64,000 bases of DNA from Blautia sp. An249 (GCF_002159835.1 NZ_NFJL01000006.1:1-64000), one strand, 5' to 3'. Shown: positions 17,236 to 25,958, counted from the stretch's first letter. The notes: generated by a model not told the origin, from the sequence alone. Made by a program: numbers and translations.

Positions 17236-18601
17236 GGTGGTCTATTATTATAAGAACGATGCGGGTGTGAGGAAACAGAAATGGGAAACCTATGATACAA
17301 AAGCAGAAGCCCGTAAAAGGAAGAAAGAAATTGAATATAAGCAGGAACTGGGAACATTTGTGGCTCCTAAGTGTACTTATCTGTCTGAGCTTCTCGATGA
17401 ATATGTTTTTATTTATGGGACAAAGGCATGGGTAATGACTACCTATCAGGGAAAAATCGGTCTGATCAATAACTATATCAAGCCGATGATCGGCAATGTA
17501 AAATTGTCAGATTTAAATACGCATTTTATGGAAAAATACTATCAGACGCTCCTAAAGACACCAGCGGTTGTCAATCCGATGACAAAAAAGCCAAAAAATG
17601 AATTTGTAGGAACAGGCACAATACGGGAGATACACAAACTGCTCCGCAGCTGTTTTGAGCAGGCAATTAAATGGGAACTGATGGAGAAAAATCCGTGCCA
17701 GCGGGCAACTGTCCCCAAGCATACGCCTAAAAAGCGTGAGATATGGGAAGCGGACACTATGATGCATGCAATGAATCTGTGCGTTGATGAGAGAGTTGTC
17801 CTTGCCTGTAACCTTATTTTTGCCTGTACCCTCCGCCCCGGAGAAGCTACGGGGCTTACCTGGGACAGTATGGATATTTCTGAGAAAGCGATTGAAGAGG
17901 ACCGGGCTTATATCATCATCAATAAAGAACTGCAGAGAGTGCGGAAGGATGCTTTGCAGGCATTAGATGGAAAAGATGTTCTCCTTGTATTTCCGGGAAC
18001 CAGAAAATCCAATAAAACAGTCCGCATCCTGAAAAAGCCAAAGACGGAAGACAGCGAAAGAAAAATATTCCTTCCGCGGACAGTAGCTCTTATGCTCGTA
18101 GATTGGAAAAAGAAACAGGACCAGGAAAAAGAAGTCCTTGGTGAAGAATATATGGACTACAATCTAGTACTGGCAACGGCCTATGGTCTTCCGGTCGGGG
18201 AGGATGTGATTCTGAGAGGACTGAAAAAACTTATCGCAGATAATAATCTGCCTCCTGTAGTTATGCATAGTCTCCGGCATACCAGCGTTACCTATAAGCT
18301 GAAACTGAATGGCGGAGACATTAAGGCTACGCAGGGAGATTCCGGCCATTCCCAGGCCAATATGATCTTGAATGTATATTCCCATATACTGGACGATGAC
18401 AGGAGAAAGAATGCGGAACTCTTTGAAAAAGCATTTTATGAAAAGAAAGAGCTTGAACCGGATATTCACCAAAAGATGCCGGAGAATACAATGCAGGTGC
18501 CGGAGGGAGTGGATCCGGAACTGCTGGGAAAAGTGCTGGCAGATCCGGAAATGACGGCGTTACTGGCAGCTATGGCCTCAAAAATGAAAGGAGAAGCGTG
18601 A
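17201..18601 (+). CDS. Tyrosine recombinase / integrase
   Basis: The 466-aa protein has an N-terminal arm-binding region (KYKVVYYYKNDAGVRKQKWETYDTKAEA, split here by a strand turn), a SAM-like core-binding domain and a C-terminal catalytic domain. Catalytic residues visible: Arg in TLRPGEATGL, His and Arg in HSLRHTSVTYK, His in GHSQANMIL and the Tyr in NVYSHIL. It integrates and, with the Xis-like proteins, excises the element. Its position 800 bp from the tRNA-Arg fragment fits integration into that tRNA. The C-terminal extension of about 50 residues is longer than usual. Confidence 0.95.
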   Translation: MASIQERNHKYKVVYYYKNDAGVRKQKWETYDTKAEARKRKKEIEYKQELGTFVAPKCTYLSELLDEYVFIYGTKAWVMTTYQGKIGLINNYIKPMIGNVKLSDLNTHFMEKYYQTLLKTPAVVNPMTKKPKNEFVGTGTIREIHKLLRSCFEQAIKWELMEKNPCQRATVPKHTPKKREIWEADTMMHAMNLCVDERVVLACNLIFACTLRPGEATGLTWDSMDISEKAIEEDRAYIIINKELQRVRKDALQALDGKDVLLVFPGTRKSNKTVRILKKPKTEDSERKIFLPRTVALMLVDWKKKQDQEKEVLGEEYMDYNLVLATAYGLPVGEDVILRGLKKLIADNNLPPVVMHSLRHTSVTYKLKLNGGDIKATQGDSGHSQANMILNVYSHILDDDRRKNAELFEKAFYEKKELEPDIHQKMPENTMQVPEGVDPELLGKVLADPEMTALLAAMASKMKGEA

Positions 18602-18696
18602 TCAAGATAGACAGTAAATGTGGATTTGCTTATAATGAAGATATCAGATTGAGATATTTTTGTCTGTTGGTATTTCAGAAAAAGGGCAATTGAAAA

Positions 18697-19002
18697 ATGG
18701 AGGTAAATTATAATGAAACTAAAATGCCTAAATTCCGATTTGACAGATACCAGTCTACGGTGGTGATGCCAAATCTGAATTATAATGTCCCCCGGAATGT
18801 CCCTCAGAATGTCTCTCAGGATAATATGGAGGATCAGATTATTAGCTTAATTCAAAAAAACAACAAGATAAGCACAGAAAAGATGGCTATGATTTTAGGT
18901 GTGAGTTCTAAGACGGTAAAACGTCGGATAAAAGAAATGGAACGTGTAAATTATATTGGCCGGGGATCCAATGGGCACTGGGAAATTTCAGAGGAGGGAT
19001 AA
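18697..19002 (+). CDS. Winged-HTH protein, probable C-terminal remnant
   Basis: The 101-aa frame has a low-complexity N-terminal part (NVPRNVPQNVSQ) followed by a winged HTH: QIISLIQKNNKISTEKMAMIL, GVSSKTVKRRIKEMERVNYI, then GRGSNGHWEI. This pairing is the usual C-terminus of AlbA_2 / RecG-like ATP-binding regulators, whose large N-terminal domains are absent here. It may therefore be a fragment that survives as a small DNA-binding protein. AGGT lies near the ATG but spacing is short, so expression is uncertain. It lies between the integrase and the att site. Confidence 0.5.
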   Translation: MEVNYNETKMPKFRFDRYQSTVVMPNLNYNVPRNVPQNVSQDNMEDQIISLIQKNNKISTEKMAMILGVSSKTVKRRIKEMERVNYIGRGSNGHWEISEEG

Positions 19003-19398
19003 TAGTTTACATTTATGCTTAAATAGATAAAAATATAAGAAAAAATGTAAAGCGAGGATGGATATGTTTAAAAGACGATAGAGAAAGGCCGTAGTCGAAA
19101 AAACGTAGACAAACCGACTATTACACGGTATAGTATAGATAGTAAATCTGATCAATTGAATATTGTATATCATTCCTGCTAAGGCGGGCATGGTAGCCGA
19201 TCCTGTCGGGAGCCATTGACAGTAATGCGGACACCTTTTATTAGCCGTAGCCAATAGCCGGCTAATATTTACCGGTTGTTCCGGGTTTACAGAGGCTGAC
19301 AGCAATTGACCAGAAACGATTTGAACAATAGTAAAAATGCTTTAACAGCGTGCCTTGTGTGAACTGAACATGACTCAGATTGACAGTGGTCGGGAGAC
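19003..19398. other. Noncoding element end between wHTH gene and att site
   Basis: No gene is seen. There is an inverted repeat TATTAGCCG (19239-19247) with CGGCTAATA (19259-19267) and several related AGCCG words. These could be integrase or Xis arm sites, because they lie within 160 bases of the att core. Confidence 0.4.
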
Positions 19399-19439
19399 CT
19401 CCTAAGCGCTAGTTGTGAGTTCGATTCTCGCAGGGAACG
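19399..19439 (+). other. att site: 3' part of a tRNA-Arg(CCT) gene
   Basis: The sequence CTCCTAA (anticodon loop with CCT), GCGCT, a variable stretch, GTGAG-TTCGATT-CTCGC (a perfect T arm) and the acceptor strand AGGGAAC plus discriminator G reads as the 3' part of a tRNA-Arg. The bases before CTCCTAA do not pair with GCGCT, and no GTTCCCT acceptor strand lies upstream, so the 5' part is absent. This is the expected right junction of an element integrated in the tRNA gene. Confidence 0.8.
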
Positions 19440-19443
19440 CTGA

Positions 19444-19485
19444 AACACCGAAGACTCTGGTTAGAAGGGTTTTCGGTGTTTTTTG
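19444..19485 (+). terminator. Terminator of the original tRNA-Arg gene
   Basis: AACACCGAA pairs with TTCGGTGTT and is followed by a T-run. It begins five bases after the tRNA fragment, so it is probably the native tRNA terminator. Confidence 0.75.
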
Positions 19486-19510
19486 TTTTCCAGAAAAAAT
19501 CGAACGCATA

Positions 19511-19553
19511 GCCATTTTGATTAGCAAGAACCATTTTTGCTAATCAAAATGGC
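19511..19553. repeat. Perfect 17-bp inverted repeat
   Basis: GCCATTTTGATTAGCAA (19511-19527) is mirrored at 19537-19553 with a nine-base loop. It lacks a T-run, so it is not an obvious terminator. Confidence 0.75.
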
Positions 19554-19598
19554 TTTCCTGCTAATTTGCTTTAAAATGCTGCTAAAAACCGTGCTAAT
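19539..19598 (+). repeat. GCTAA words in 21-bp phase
   Basis: GCTAA occurs at 19539, 19560 and 19581, exactly 21 bases apart, and again at 19593. A 21-base step is two turns of the helix, as in sites for a cooperatively bound protein. No adjacent regulator is known. The whole 19486-19710 stretch otherwise holds nothing I can name. Confidence 0.45.
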
Positions 19599-19710
19599 TG
19601 AAAAGGCAATAACAGCAGATATGGAACGGTAACAGACTTTGTACATTTGTATTGTGGAAATCTGGGCATTATAATAAGGTGCAGATGAATAAACAGCGGA
19701 GGTGGTAAAG

Positions 19711-19860
19711 GTGTCTGGTGAGTTCAGATTTGAAACATTTGTCGATGTCCACAGCAATATTTTTAATGAGTATCTCAGCTCTGTCATAGCGAAGCTCTCA
19801 AAGGAAAATGGGGAATACCGTTCCGTGCAAGCGAGATTGAGGGATTTTATAACGGACTGA
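19711..19860 (+). CDS. Possible 49-aa small protein
   Basis: A GTG at 19711 lies eight bases after GGAGGT and opens a 49-codon frame containing FRFETFVDVHSNIFNEYL and ENGEYRSVQARLRDFITD. No family is recognised. It lies among gene remnants and may itself be a degraded piece; the ribosome site is the main support. Confidence 0.35.
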   Translation: MSGEFRFETFVDVHSNIFNEYLSSVIAKLSKENGEYRSVQARLRDFITD

Positions 19861-19891
19861 CCGAAGAAAAGGCGGCGTTGGCGAGGAGCTA

Positions 19892-20236
19892 ATGCCGTCC
19901 GAAACTGATTTTTATATGGATTTACTTTTCTACCATGTGCGGCTTCATTGTTATGTTGTGGTTGAATTAAAGACGGAAAAATTCAAGCCTGAGTTTGCAG
20001 GAAAATTAAATTTCTATGTTACGGCAGTCAACAAAAATATGAAATCAGAGCAGGATAATCAGACAATCGGGATTCTTATCTGCAAGGACAAGGACGATGT
20101 TGTTGCTGAGTACGCTCTGGATGATATGTCACAGCCTATAGGAATAGCCAAATATGAATTGACAAAAGTGCTTCGGGAGGAATTTAAGAGCAGCCTGCCG
20201 ACGATTGAAGAAATTGAAAATGAGCTGTCAGAGTAA
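19892..20236 (+). pseudogene. C-terminal remnant of a YhcG / DUF1016 PDDEXK nuclease
   Basis: The 114-aa frame reads DFYMDLLFYHVRLHCYVVVELK, then FKPEFAGKLNFYVTAVN, then NQTIGILICKDKDDVVAEYAL. This is the PDDEXK core of YhcG-family proteins: Asp of FYMDLLFYH, and E-x-K in VVELK. The family is about 330-350 aa long; the whole N-terminal domain is missing upstream. With no good ribosome site at the first Met, this is best read as a truncated gene at a site disturbed by earlier insertions, next to the tRNA-Arg hotspot. The intact protein is a nuclease linked to restriction loci. Confidence 0.75.
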
Positions 20237-20573
20237 ATTGGCTTACAAGCTGTAAGCCAATTCCTAGTAACATGAACAGCAGAGTTTTACATAGCCGAGA
20301 GGTTTTCATTAACGAAAGCCCCTCGGCTTATTTTATGAGTAGTCTCGGAAACTCTTGAATATGCCACCCACGCATATATCGCAGGGCTATACGATGCTTT
20401 TCGGAGTCTTCTTTGTAGATTTATGTGGTAAAACCACTGCTGTATGGTATAATGGATTTGTTGAGAAAAGAGATTTTCGGCAGGAATAAAGAAGGAAAGC
20501 GAGTCCGTAAACAGTTGGAGCGGAATAATCCTTCTTTATTCCTGCGGTTTTGGTTTCAGAGTTTATACGACTA
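20237..20573. other. Intergenic stretch with three hairpins
   Basis: It contains ATTGGCTTACA/TGTAAGCCAAT at 20237-20261, an AGCCGAG/CTCGGCT hairpin with T-rich tail at 20291-20335, and the 16-bp inverted repeat listed next. No gene is supported; short frames here shadow the metY end. Confidence 0.6.
20481..20544 (-). terminator. Long inverted repeat downstream of metY
   Basis: CAGGAATAAAGAAGGA (20481-20496) is perfectly mirrored at 20529-20544 with a 32-base loop. It lies 30 bases past the metY stop, so it may act as its transcript end. Confidence 0.5.
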
Positions 20574-21872
20574 TTAATAAGTAACTGCTTGGAAGGCCTG
20601 TTCCAGATCCCAGAGGATGTCCTCAATGTTTTCAGTTCCGATGGAGAGCCGGATTGTATTGGGCTTGATGCCCTGTTCTTCCAGTTCCTGTTCATTTAAC
20701 TGGGAGTGGGTGGTGGTTGCAGGGTGGATGACCAGGCTTTTTACATCGGCTACGTTGGCCAGCAGGGAGAACAGCTTCAGATGATCAATGAACTGATGGG
20801 CTTCCTTCTGGCCCCCTTTGATTTCAAAGGTAAAAATGCTGGCGCCGCCGTTGGGGAAATATTTTTCATATAAGGCATGATCCGGATGAGCGGGCAGGGA
20901 CGGATGGCTGACATGCTCTGCCAGGGGATGTTTATCCAGATATTCTACTACCTTTCTGGTGTTCTCTGCGTGGCGTTCCAGGCGCAGTGAGAGAGTCTCC
21001 ACTCCCTGCAGCAGAAGGAACGCATTAAAGGGAGAAATAGCCGCTCCGGTATCCCGTAAAAGGATGGCGCGGATATAGGTTACAAATGCTGCCGGGCCCG
21101 CAGCATCGGTAAAGGAAATATTGTGATAGCTGGGATTCGGGGAGGCAATGGGGGCATATTTTCCACTGGCCTTCCAGTCGAAGTTTCCGGAATCTACAAT
21201 GATGCCGCCCAGGGTAGTTCCGTGGCCGCCGATAAATTTGGTGGCGGAATGGACCACAATGTCGGCTCCGTGTTCGATGGGGCGGATCAGATAAGGAGTG
21301 CCGAAGGTATTGTCAATGACCAGGGGAAGTTTATGTTTGTGAGCGATTTCTGCAATTGCATCAATGTCCGGAATATCACAGTTGGGATTTCCCAGGGTTT
21401 CCAGGTATATAGCTTTTGTGTTTTCTTTAATAGCCGCTTCCACTTCCTGCAGATCATGCACATTTACAAAGGTTGTGGAAATGCCGTATTGAGGCAGAGT
21501 ATGAGCCAGAAGATTATAGCTGCCTCCGTAGATGGTTTTCTGGGAGACGATGTGCTCTCCGGCCTGGGCCAGGGCCTGAATGGTATAAGTAATGGCGGCG
21601 GCGCCGGAAGCCAGAGCCAGGGCGGCAACTCCGCCTTCTAAAGCTGCCAGTCTTTTTTCCAGGACTTCCTGTGTGGAATTGGTCAGCCGGCCGTAGATAT
21701 TTCCGGATTCCTGCAGATCGAAACGGGCGGCGGCGTGAGCTGAGTTTTTGAAAACATAGGAAGTGGTCTGATAGATGGGCACCGCTCTGGCGTCTGTAGC
21801 CGGATCCGGCTGTTCCTGTCCCACATGGAGCTGTAAAGTTTCAAATTGATAAGTTCTGTTGTCGTCTTTCAT
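20574..21872 (-). CDS. metY: O-acetylhomoserine aminocarboxypropyltransferase (sulfhydrylase)
   Basis: The 432-aa PLP enzyme belongs to the Cys/Met metabolism family and has full length for the MetY group. It uses O-acetylhomoserine plus sulfide (or methanethiol) to make homocysteine (or methionine). Visible motifs: [58 protein letters not shown] and the PLP lysine in [12 protein letters not shown]. The C-terminal [15 protein letters not shown] and RLSIGTE match the family. It stands alone, divergent from an Rrf2-type regulator, with a shared palindrome between them, a common arrangement for sulfur genes in Firmicutes. An AGGAG site precedes its ATG. Confidence 0.93.
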   Translation of the reverse strand: MKDDNRTYQFETLQLHVGQEQPDPATDARAVPIYQTTSYVFKNSAHAAARFDLQESGNIYGRLTNSTQEVLEKRLAALEGGVAALALASGAAAITYTIQALAQAGEHIVSQKTIYGGSYNLLAHTLPQYGISTTFVNVHDLQEVEAAIKENTKAIYLETLGNPNCDIPDIDAIAEIAHKHKLPLVIDNTFGTPYLIRPIEHGADIVVHSATKFIGGHGTTLGGIIVDSGNFDWKASGKYAPIASPNPSYHNISFTDAAGPAAFVTYIRAILLRDTGAAISPFNAFLLLQGVETLSLRLERHAENTRKVVEYLDKHPLAEHVSHPSLPAHPDHALYEKYFPNGGASIFTFEIKGGQKEAHQFIDHLKLFSLLANVADVKSLVIHPATTTHSQLNEQELEEQGIKPNTIRLSIGTENIEDILWDLEQAFQAVTY

Positions 21873-21949
21873 TGTGTAGTATCTCCTTTTTTTAATTCAT
21901 AACCGGATGCATGGTGCGCTTTTTGGTTGTAGACATTTTATATCTATTT

Positions 21950-21968
21950 ACCTACTATGTCAATAGGT
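21950..21968. promoter_or_regulatory. Palindromic operator between metY and the Rrf2 regulator
   Basis: ACCTACTATGTCAATAGGT is an imperfect palindrome with ACCTA/TAGGT ends. A further TAGGT half lies by a TATAAT box at about 22012. It sits 77 bases from the metY start and 79 from the regulator start, so it is a likely Rrf2/CymR-type site controlling both. Confidence 0.6.
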
Positions 21969-22047
21969 GAAAAGGTGAATTTTGGCTTGCTTTCTTTATT
22001 TATCCTAAAGTATAATAGGTAAAAGTATGAGACAGGAGGGATTTCAT

Positions 22048-22461
22048 ATGATCTCTACGAAAGGACGCTATGCTCTGCGGGTTATGGTAGATCTTGCAGA
22101 ACACAGGGAGGAGGGTTATATTCCTCTGAAAGACATTGCCCTGCGCCAGGAAGTCTCCAAGAAATATCTGGAGATTATTGTAAAAGAACTGGTAAAGGGA
22201 GAACTGGTGACGGGAATCAGCGGACGAGGAGGAGGATACAGGCTCTGTCGGGCCCCCCGGGAATATACAGTGGGAGAAATCTTAGAGCGGATGGAAGGAT
22301 CTCTTGCAACGGTTGCCTGTCTTTCCCAAAATGCGAAGCCGTGTAAAAGAGCTGACTCCTGTAAGACGCTTCCCTTGTGGGCCGAATTTAATCAGCTTGT
22401 CCATGACTTCTTTTACGGAAAGACCCTGGCGGATTTAGCGGAAAGTGATTTGGAAAAATAA
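22048..22461 (+). CDS. Rrf2-family regulator (CymR/IscR type)
   Basis: I take ATG 22048, seven bases after AGGAGGG, giving 137 aa (MISTKGRYALRVMVDLAEH). A winged HTH follows (IPLKDIALRQEVSKKYLEIIVKEL, then ISGRGGGYRL). Three cysteines, in CLSQNAKPCKRADSC, sit where IscR binds an Fe-S cluster, although the spacing (8 then 5 residues between) differs from that of IscR (5 and 5). It therefore may sense iron-sulfur or sulfur status. Divergent from metY across a palindrome, it is the obvious candidate regulator of metY. Confidence 0.88.
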   Translation: MISTKGRYALRVMVDLAEHREEGYIPLKDIALRQEVSKKYLEIIVKELVKGELVTGISGRGGGYRLCRAPREYTVGEILERMEGSLATVACLSQNAKPCKRADSCKTLPLWAEFNQLVHDFFYGKTLADLAESDLEK

Positions 22462-22474
22462 GAAATATAAAACG

Positions 22475-22517
22475 AAAGCCAGATGGCTGCGGATGCAGTT
22501 ATCTGGCTTTAATTTTT
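22475..22517 (+). terminator. Terminator of the Rrf2 gene
   Basis: AAAGCCAGAT...ATCTGGCTTT hairpin followed by a T-rich stretch; a second A/T-rich hairpin (AGGT...ACCT) follows at 22524-22556. Confidence 0.8.
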
Positions 22518-22610
22518 GATTTCAGGTCTTAAAATTACAATTTTAAAACCTGCTTTTTAGACAGGATAAACATAAAAAGGATAATATGTTCAATAATTTA
22601 ATTGATTTAC

Positions 22611-22709
22611 TGGTTAAATTATACAAAAAAATCGTCGTAACAGAAAGTCCGAATAGGTGGGGTTTTAGACTTGAATGCTATTTTTTGTGAAAAAGGCAGA
22701 ACTTATAAT
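22611..22709 (+). promoter_or_regulatory. Activator motif and promoter of operon A
   Basis: The 19-mer TGGTTAAATTATACAAAAA (22611-22629) lies 93 bases before the TATAAT at 22704-22709; no consensus -35 box precedes it. The identical 19-mer lies 93 bases before a TATAAT in front of the GPH symporter gene at 33902. This indicates a shared activator site, most likely for the AraC protein encoded at 32869-33801. Confidence 0.75.
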
Positions 22710-22752
22710 AAGGTCAGATAAAACGAAGAACATTCTAAAAGGGATGATGAAA

Positions 22753-24387
22753 ATGGCAGATCGCAAAAAAAGAAATGAATTTATCTATAGAGGGAATGAA
22801 TGCTGGGAGGAAGACATCCTTAAAGGATTGGTGAAAACCAAAATGGACAGCACAGAATATTACAGATACTGGTATGAGCCGGAAAGTCTGTACGAGTCGC
22901 TGCGGCAGACACAGGAGCGATTTCCGGACAGAATCTGCCTTGTGGACGATGACGGCAGGAGTTATACATACAGTCAGTTTAAAGAGTTTGTGGACAGATT
23001 TTCGAGGATACTGTATTACATCTATCACGTGAGACAGGGACAACAGGTGGGGATACTCTTGTACAACAGCCTTGCGTTTTGTATGAGTATATACGCATTA
23101 AGCAGACTGAGAGCAGTTTCGGTGCCGTTTTCCACAAAATACCGGGAACCGGAGATAAAGTCTCTGATTGAAAAATCGGATATAAAAGGACTCATATTCC
23201 ACAGAGACTATGCAGGGTGGATGAAAGATCTTTTGGGAAATCTGTTCTGTATCTGTATTGATATGGACGAGATATGCAGGCTGTCACATATGCCGGAAAT
23301 ACCGGAATTAAAGGCGGAAGCCGGGGACGGAGCCGTTTTAATGTTTACTTCGGGAACCACGTCCCAAAGCAAAGGGGTGCTTTTAAAGAACTTTAATATT
23401 ATGCATGGGATAGAAGTCTATCAGAGGATATTCCATATATCAGAAAGGGATATAACCATTCTTCCGGTTCCTGCGTACCATGTTACAGGTCTTTTCGCAT
23501 TGCTGGGCCTTTTCATCTATGCGGGGGGATGTGTTCGCCTCCATAAGTTTTTTAATGCAGAGAGGGTACTGAAGGAGATGGAGAAAGAGAGGATAACGTT
23601 TATCCACGCTTCTCCTGCAGTTTATTCCATGCTGCTGGAAAAAAGGGAAAAATATCCGAAAATGCCGGATATGAGAATTATGGCATGCGGAAGCGGAAAC
23701 ATGCCCGGACAGAAGCTGGAAGAAATCAGACAGTGGATACCCCAGGTTCAGTTCCGAACGGTGTACGGTCTCACAGAGACTTCATCACCGGCCACGATTT
23801 TCCCTGTAAATGCGGCGGAAAGTCCACATATCGGCTCATCAGGGCGTCCCATACCGGGATTAGAGTTTAAGATATGTGATGATTGCGGAGAGTCTCTCGC
23901 ACCGTATGAGACAGGAACTGTACTGGTGAGAGGAACAACTGTCATAGAAGAATATTATAAACAGACAACAGGAGCGATTAATTCGGAGCACTGGCTGGAT
24001 ACCGGCGATATAGGATATTTTGACAGAGACGGATACCTGTATATTACGGACAGGAAGAAAGACATGATAAACCGGGGCGGTGAGAAGATATGCAGTTACG
24101 ATGTGGAAAATATTCTGTATGAAATACCGGGAATCCGGGAAGCAGCAGTGGTAGGAATCCCGGATGAGCGGTACGGAGAAGTTCCGGCAGCAATGATTGT
24201 CCTGGAAGATGAAAATTGTCCCGGAGAGGAAGAAATCAGAGCTTATCTGCAGAAGAAACTGGCGAAATTTCAGATACCCGTAAGATTTATCTGCAGAGAA
24301 AATCTTCCCATGACGCCTAATTTGAAAATAGATAAAAAGGAAATTCGGAAAATATTAGCGGAAGATAAGGAGGTAAATAAGAAATGA
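22753..24387 (+). CDS. Class I acyl-CoA ligase (AMP-forming)
   Basis: I take ATG 22753, which has AGGG at a fair distance; ATG 22744 is also possible. The 544-aa enzyme activates an acid with ATP and CoA. Core motifs of adenylate-forming enzymes are all present: FTSGTTSQSKGV (P-loop), YGLTETSSPAT, DTGDIGYFDRDGYLYI, DRKKDMINRGGEKI, and the C-terminal lysine in PNLKIDKKEI. Closest in style are medium-chain or carnitine/aryl-CoA ligases; the substrate is not readable. It is the first gene of operon A and overlaps the CoA-transferase gene by four bases, so both may load the same acid with CoA. Confidence 0.85.
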   Translation: MADRKKRNEFIYRGNECWEEDILKGLVKTKMDSTEYYRYWYEPESLYESLRQTQERFPDRICLVDDDGRSYTYSQFKEFVDRFSRILYYIYHVRQGQQVGILLYNSLAFCMSIYALSRLRAVSVPFSTKYREPEIKSLIEKSDIKGLIFHRDYAGWMKDLLGNLFCICIDMDEICRLSHMPEIPELKAEAGDGAVLMFTSGTTSQSKGVLLKNFNIMHGIEVYQRIFHISERDITILPVPAYHVTGLFALLGLFIYAGGCVRLHKFFNAERVLKEMEKERITFIHASPAVYSMLLEKREKYPKMPDMRIMACGSGNMPGQKLEEIRQWIPQVQFRTVYGLTETSSPATIFPVNAAESPHIGSSGRPIPGLEFKICDDCGESLAPYETGTVLVRGTTVIEEYYKQTTGAINSEHWLDTGDIGYFDRDGYLYITDRKKDMINRGGEKICSYDVENILYEIPGIREAAVVGIPDERYGEVPAAMIVLEDENCPGEEEIRAYLQKKLAKFQIPVRFICRENLPMTPNLKIDKKEIRKILAEDKEVNKK

Positions 24388-25958
24388 AACGACCTGTATT
24401 CGTCAGTCCCGCAGAAGCGGCAGAGATGATTCGAGACAACAGCACAATAGCTACTATTGGAATGACGCTGGTTTCTGCTTCAGAGAGTATCCTGAAAGCA
24501 ATTGAAAACCGCTTTCTGACGGAACATACACCGGCCGGATTAACCCTTGTGCATTCCTGTGGACAAAGCGACAGAGACAGAGGCATTCAGCATTTTGCAC
24601 ATGAAGGGATGCTTAAAAAGATCATAGGCGGGCACTGGGGGCTTCAGCCCAGGATGATGGAACTGATAGCAGAAAATAAAATAGAAGCGTACTGTATTCC
24701 CCAGGGCCAGTTTGCACAATTGTACCGGTCTATGGCAGGGGGAGAGCCGGGAAAGATCACGAAAGTGGGACTTGGAACATTTGTAGATCCCCGTATTGAA
24801 GGGGGAAAAATGAATGAACGCACCAGACAGGCGCCGGATATTTCGGAAATTCTCACAATCAATGGAGAGGAGTATATGTGCTATAAACCGATTCCACTGG
24901 ATTATGTCATTATCAGAGGGACTTACGTGGATGAGGATGGAAATCTGACGACAGATGAAGAGGCAATGCAGCTGGAAGTGTTCCCGGCAGTTATGGCCTG
25001 CAGGAAATTCGGTGGAAAAGTAATCGCACAGGCAAAATATAAAGTGAAAAACGGACAGCTGCACTGTAAGAAAGTGACAGTTCCGGGAGTATTTATAGAT
25101 GCGGTTGTTATGTGCGACGACCCGGAGCAGGATCACCGCCAGACCCACAGTTTTGCCTTTGATCCGGCATACTGCGGCGATATAAAGACTCCGGTCAGCC
25201 AGTCAGATGTGCTGCCTCTGACGATCCGGAAGTTAATCGGCAGGCGCGCGGTAATGGAGCTGGCGCAGGACGATGTTTTAAATGTGGGGACAGGAATCCC
25301 TAACGATGTGGTGGGAGCCATCATCGCAGAAGAAGGAATTGGCCAGGAGGTGACAGTTACAGTAGAATCCGGTATTTATGGAGGAATTCCTCTGGGAGGA
25401 GTCGACTTTGGAATTGCAAAAAATAATTTCGCACTGGTTCGCCATGATGATCAGTTTGATTATTATAACGGAGCAGGAGTCGATGTGACCTTTATGGGAG
25501 CAGGGCAATTAGATGCAGACGGAAATGTAAATGCAACGAAGCTCGGCAAGATGCCTACAGGTGCGGGCGGTTTCATAGATATAACCACTAATGCAAAACA
25601 CGTGGTATTTTGTTCCACATTTACCGGAAAAGGTCTGAAGTGCAGCTTTGACGGGGGAAAACTCCGGATTGATCAGGAGGGCAGCCTGATAAAGATGGTA
25701 AAGAATGTAACGCAAATCTCTTATAATGGGAAAATTGCCAGAAAGAAACATCAGAAGATGCATTATGTAACAGAGCGGGCAGTATTTGAATTGGGTCAGG
25801 ATGGTGTGGTACTTACGGAAGTAGCGCCGGGAATTGATCTTCAGACCCAGGTACTGGATCTTATGGAATTTAAACCGATAATAAGCCCGCACTTAAAGGA
25901 AATGAATCCGAAGCTGTTCTGTGAAGAACCCTTTGGGTTAAAAGAATTACTAAAGTAA
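24384..25958 (+). CDS. Family I CoA-transferase, fused alpha/beta (YdiF/Pct type)
   Basis: The 524-aa protein joins both halves of a 3-oxoacid/propionate CoA-transferase. The N-terminal half has LVHSCGQSDRDRGIQHFAH. The C-terminal half has the catalytic glutamate E328 in VTVESGIYGGIP, followed by GGVDFGIAKN. FMGAGQLDADGNVNAT is the usual block near the CoA site. It moves CoA between acyl-CoA and a free acid, which saves ATP compared with the ligase just upstream. ATG 24384 overlaps the ligase stop and has AAGGAGG. The likely donor is acetyl-, propionyl- or butyryl-CoA. Confidence 0.9.
   Translation: MKRPVFVSPAEAAEMIRDNSTIATIGMTLVSASESILKAIENRFLTEHTPAGLTLVHSCGQSDRDRGIQHFAHEGMLKKIIGGHWGLQPRMMELIAENKIEAYCIPQGQFAQLYRSMAGGEPGKITKVGLGTFVDPRIEGGKMNERTRQAPDISEILTINGEEYMCYKPIPLDYVIIRGTYVDEDGNLTTDEEAMQLEVFPAVMACRKFGGKVIAQAKYKVKNGQLHCKKVTVPGVFIDAVVMCDDPEQDHRQTHSFAFDPAYCGDIKTPVSQSDVLPLTIRKLIGRRAVMELAQDDVLNVGTGIPNDVVGAIIAEEGIGQEVTVTVESGIYGGIPLGGVDFGIAKNNFALVRHDDQFDYYNGAGVDVTFMGAGQLDADGNVNATKLGKMPTGAGGFIDITTNAKHVVFCSTFTGKGLKCSFDGGKLRIDQEGSLIKMVKNVTQISYNGKIARKKHQKMHYVTERAVFELGQDGVVLTEVAPGIDLQTQVLDLMEFKPIISPHLKEMNPKLFCEEPFGLKELLK

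Larger units (their letters stand above)
1..19439. mobile_element. Right part of an integrated conjugative or mobilizable element in tRNA-Arg(CCT)
   Basis: The block contains anti-restriction-type accessory genes, a relaxase with MobC, excisionase-like proteins and a tyrosine integrase. It ends at a 3' tRNA-Arg(CCT) fragment (19399-19439) that is followed by what looks like the native tRNA terminator. This order of relaxase, oriT region, Xis-like genes, integrase and att site is usual for clostridial integrative elements. The left boundary lies outside the window, where a complete tRNA-Arg gene is expected. No type IV secretion gene is visible, so whether it transfers itself or needs a helper cannot be decided here. 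Confidence 0.75.

Noticed and set aside
19380-19439. A complete tRNA-Arg gene
   Set aside because: The 3' part matches a tRNA-Arg but no acceptor 5' strand or D arm is found upstream, and the bases before the anticodon loop do not pair with the stem after it.
1-19439. A prophage
   Set aside because: No capsid, terminase, portal or lysis genes; thyX and dut alone are not enough, and a relaxase with MobC points to a conjugative or mobilizable element.
19521-19787. A minus-strand 88-codon frame in the remnant region
   Set aside because: No ribosome site and no recognisable product; it lies opposite inverted repeats and the possible 49-aa gene.
21873-21949. SAM riboswitch or T-box in front of metY
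   Set aside because: The leader is only about 80 bases and shows no stem set of those riboswitches; the palindrome and Rrf2 gene explain regulation more simply.
22675-22752. An earlier start for the acyl-CoA ligase at 22675
   Set aside because: The extra residues have no ribosome site and are not part of the family's N-terminus; the -10 box lies inside that stretch.
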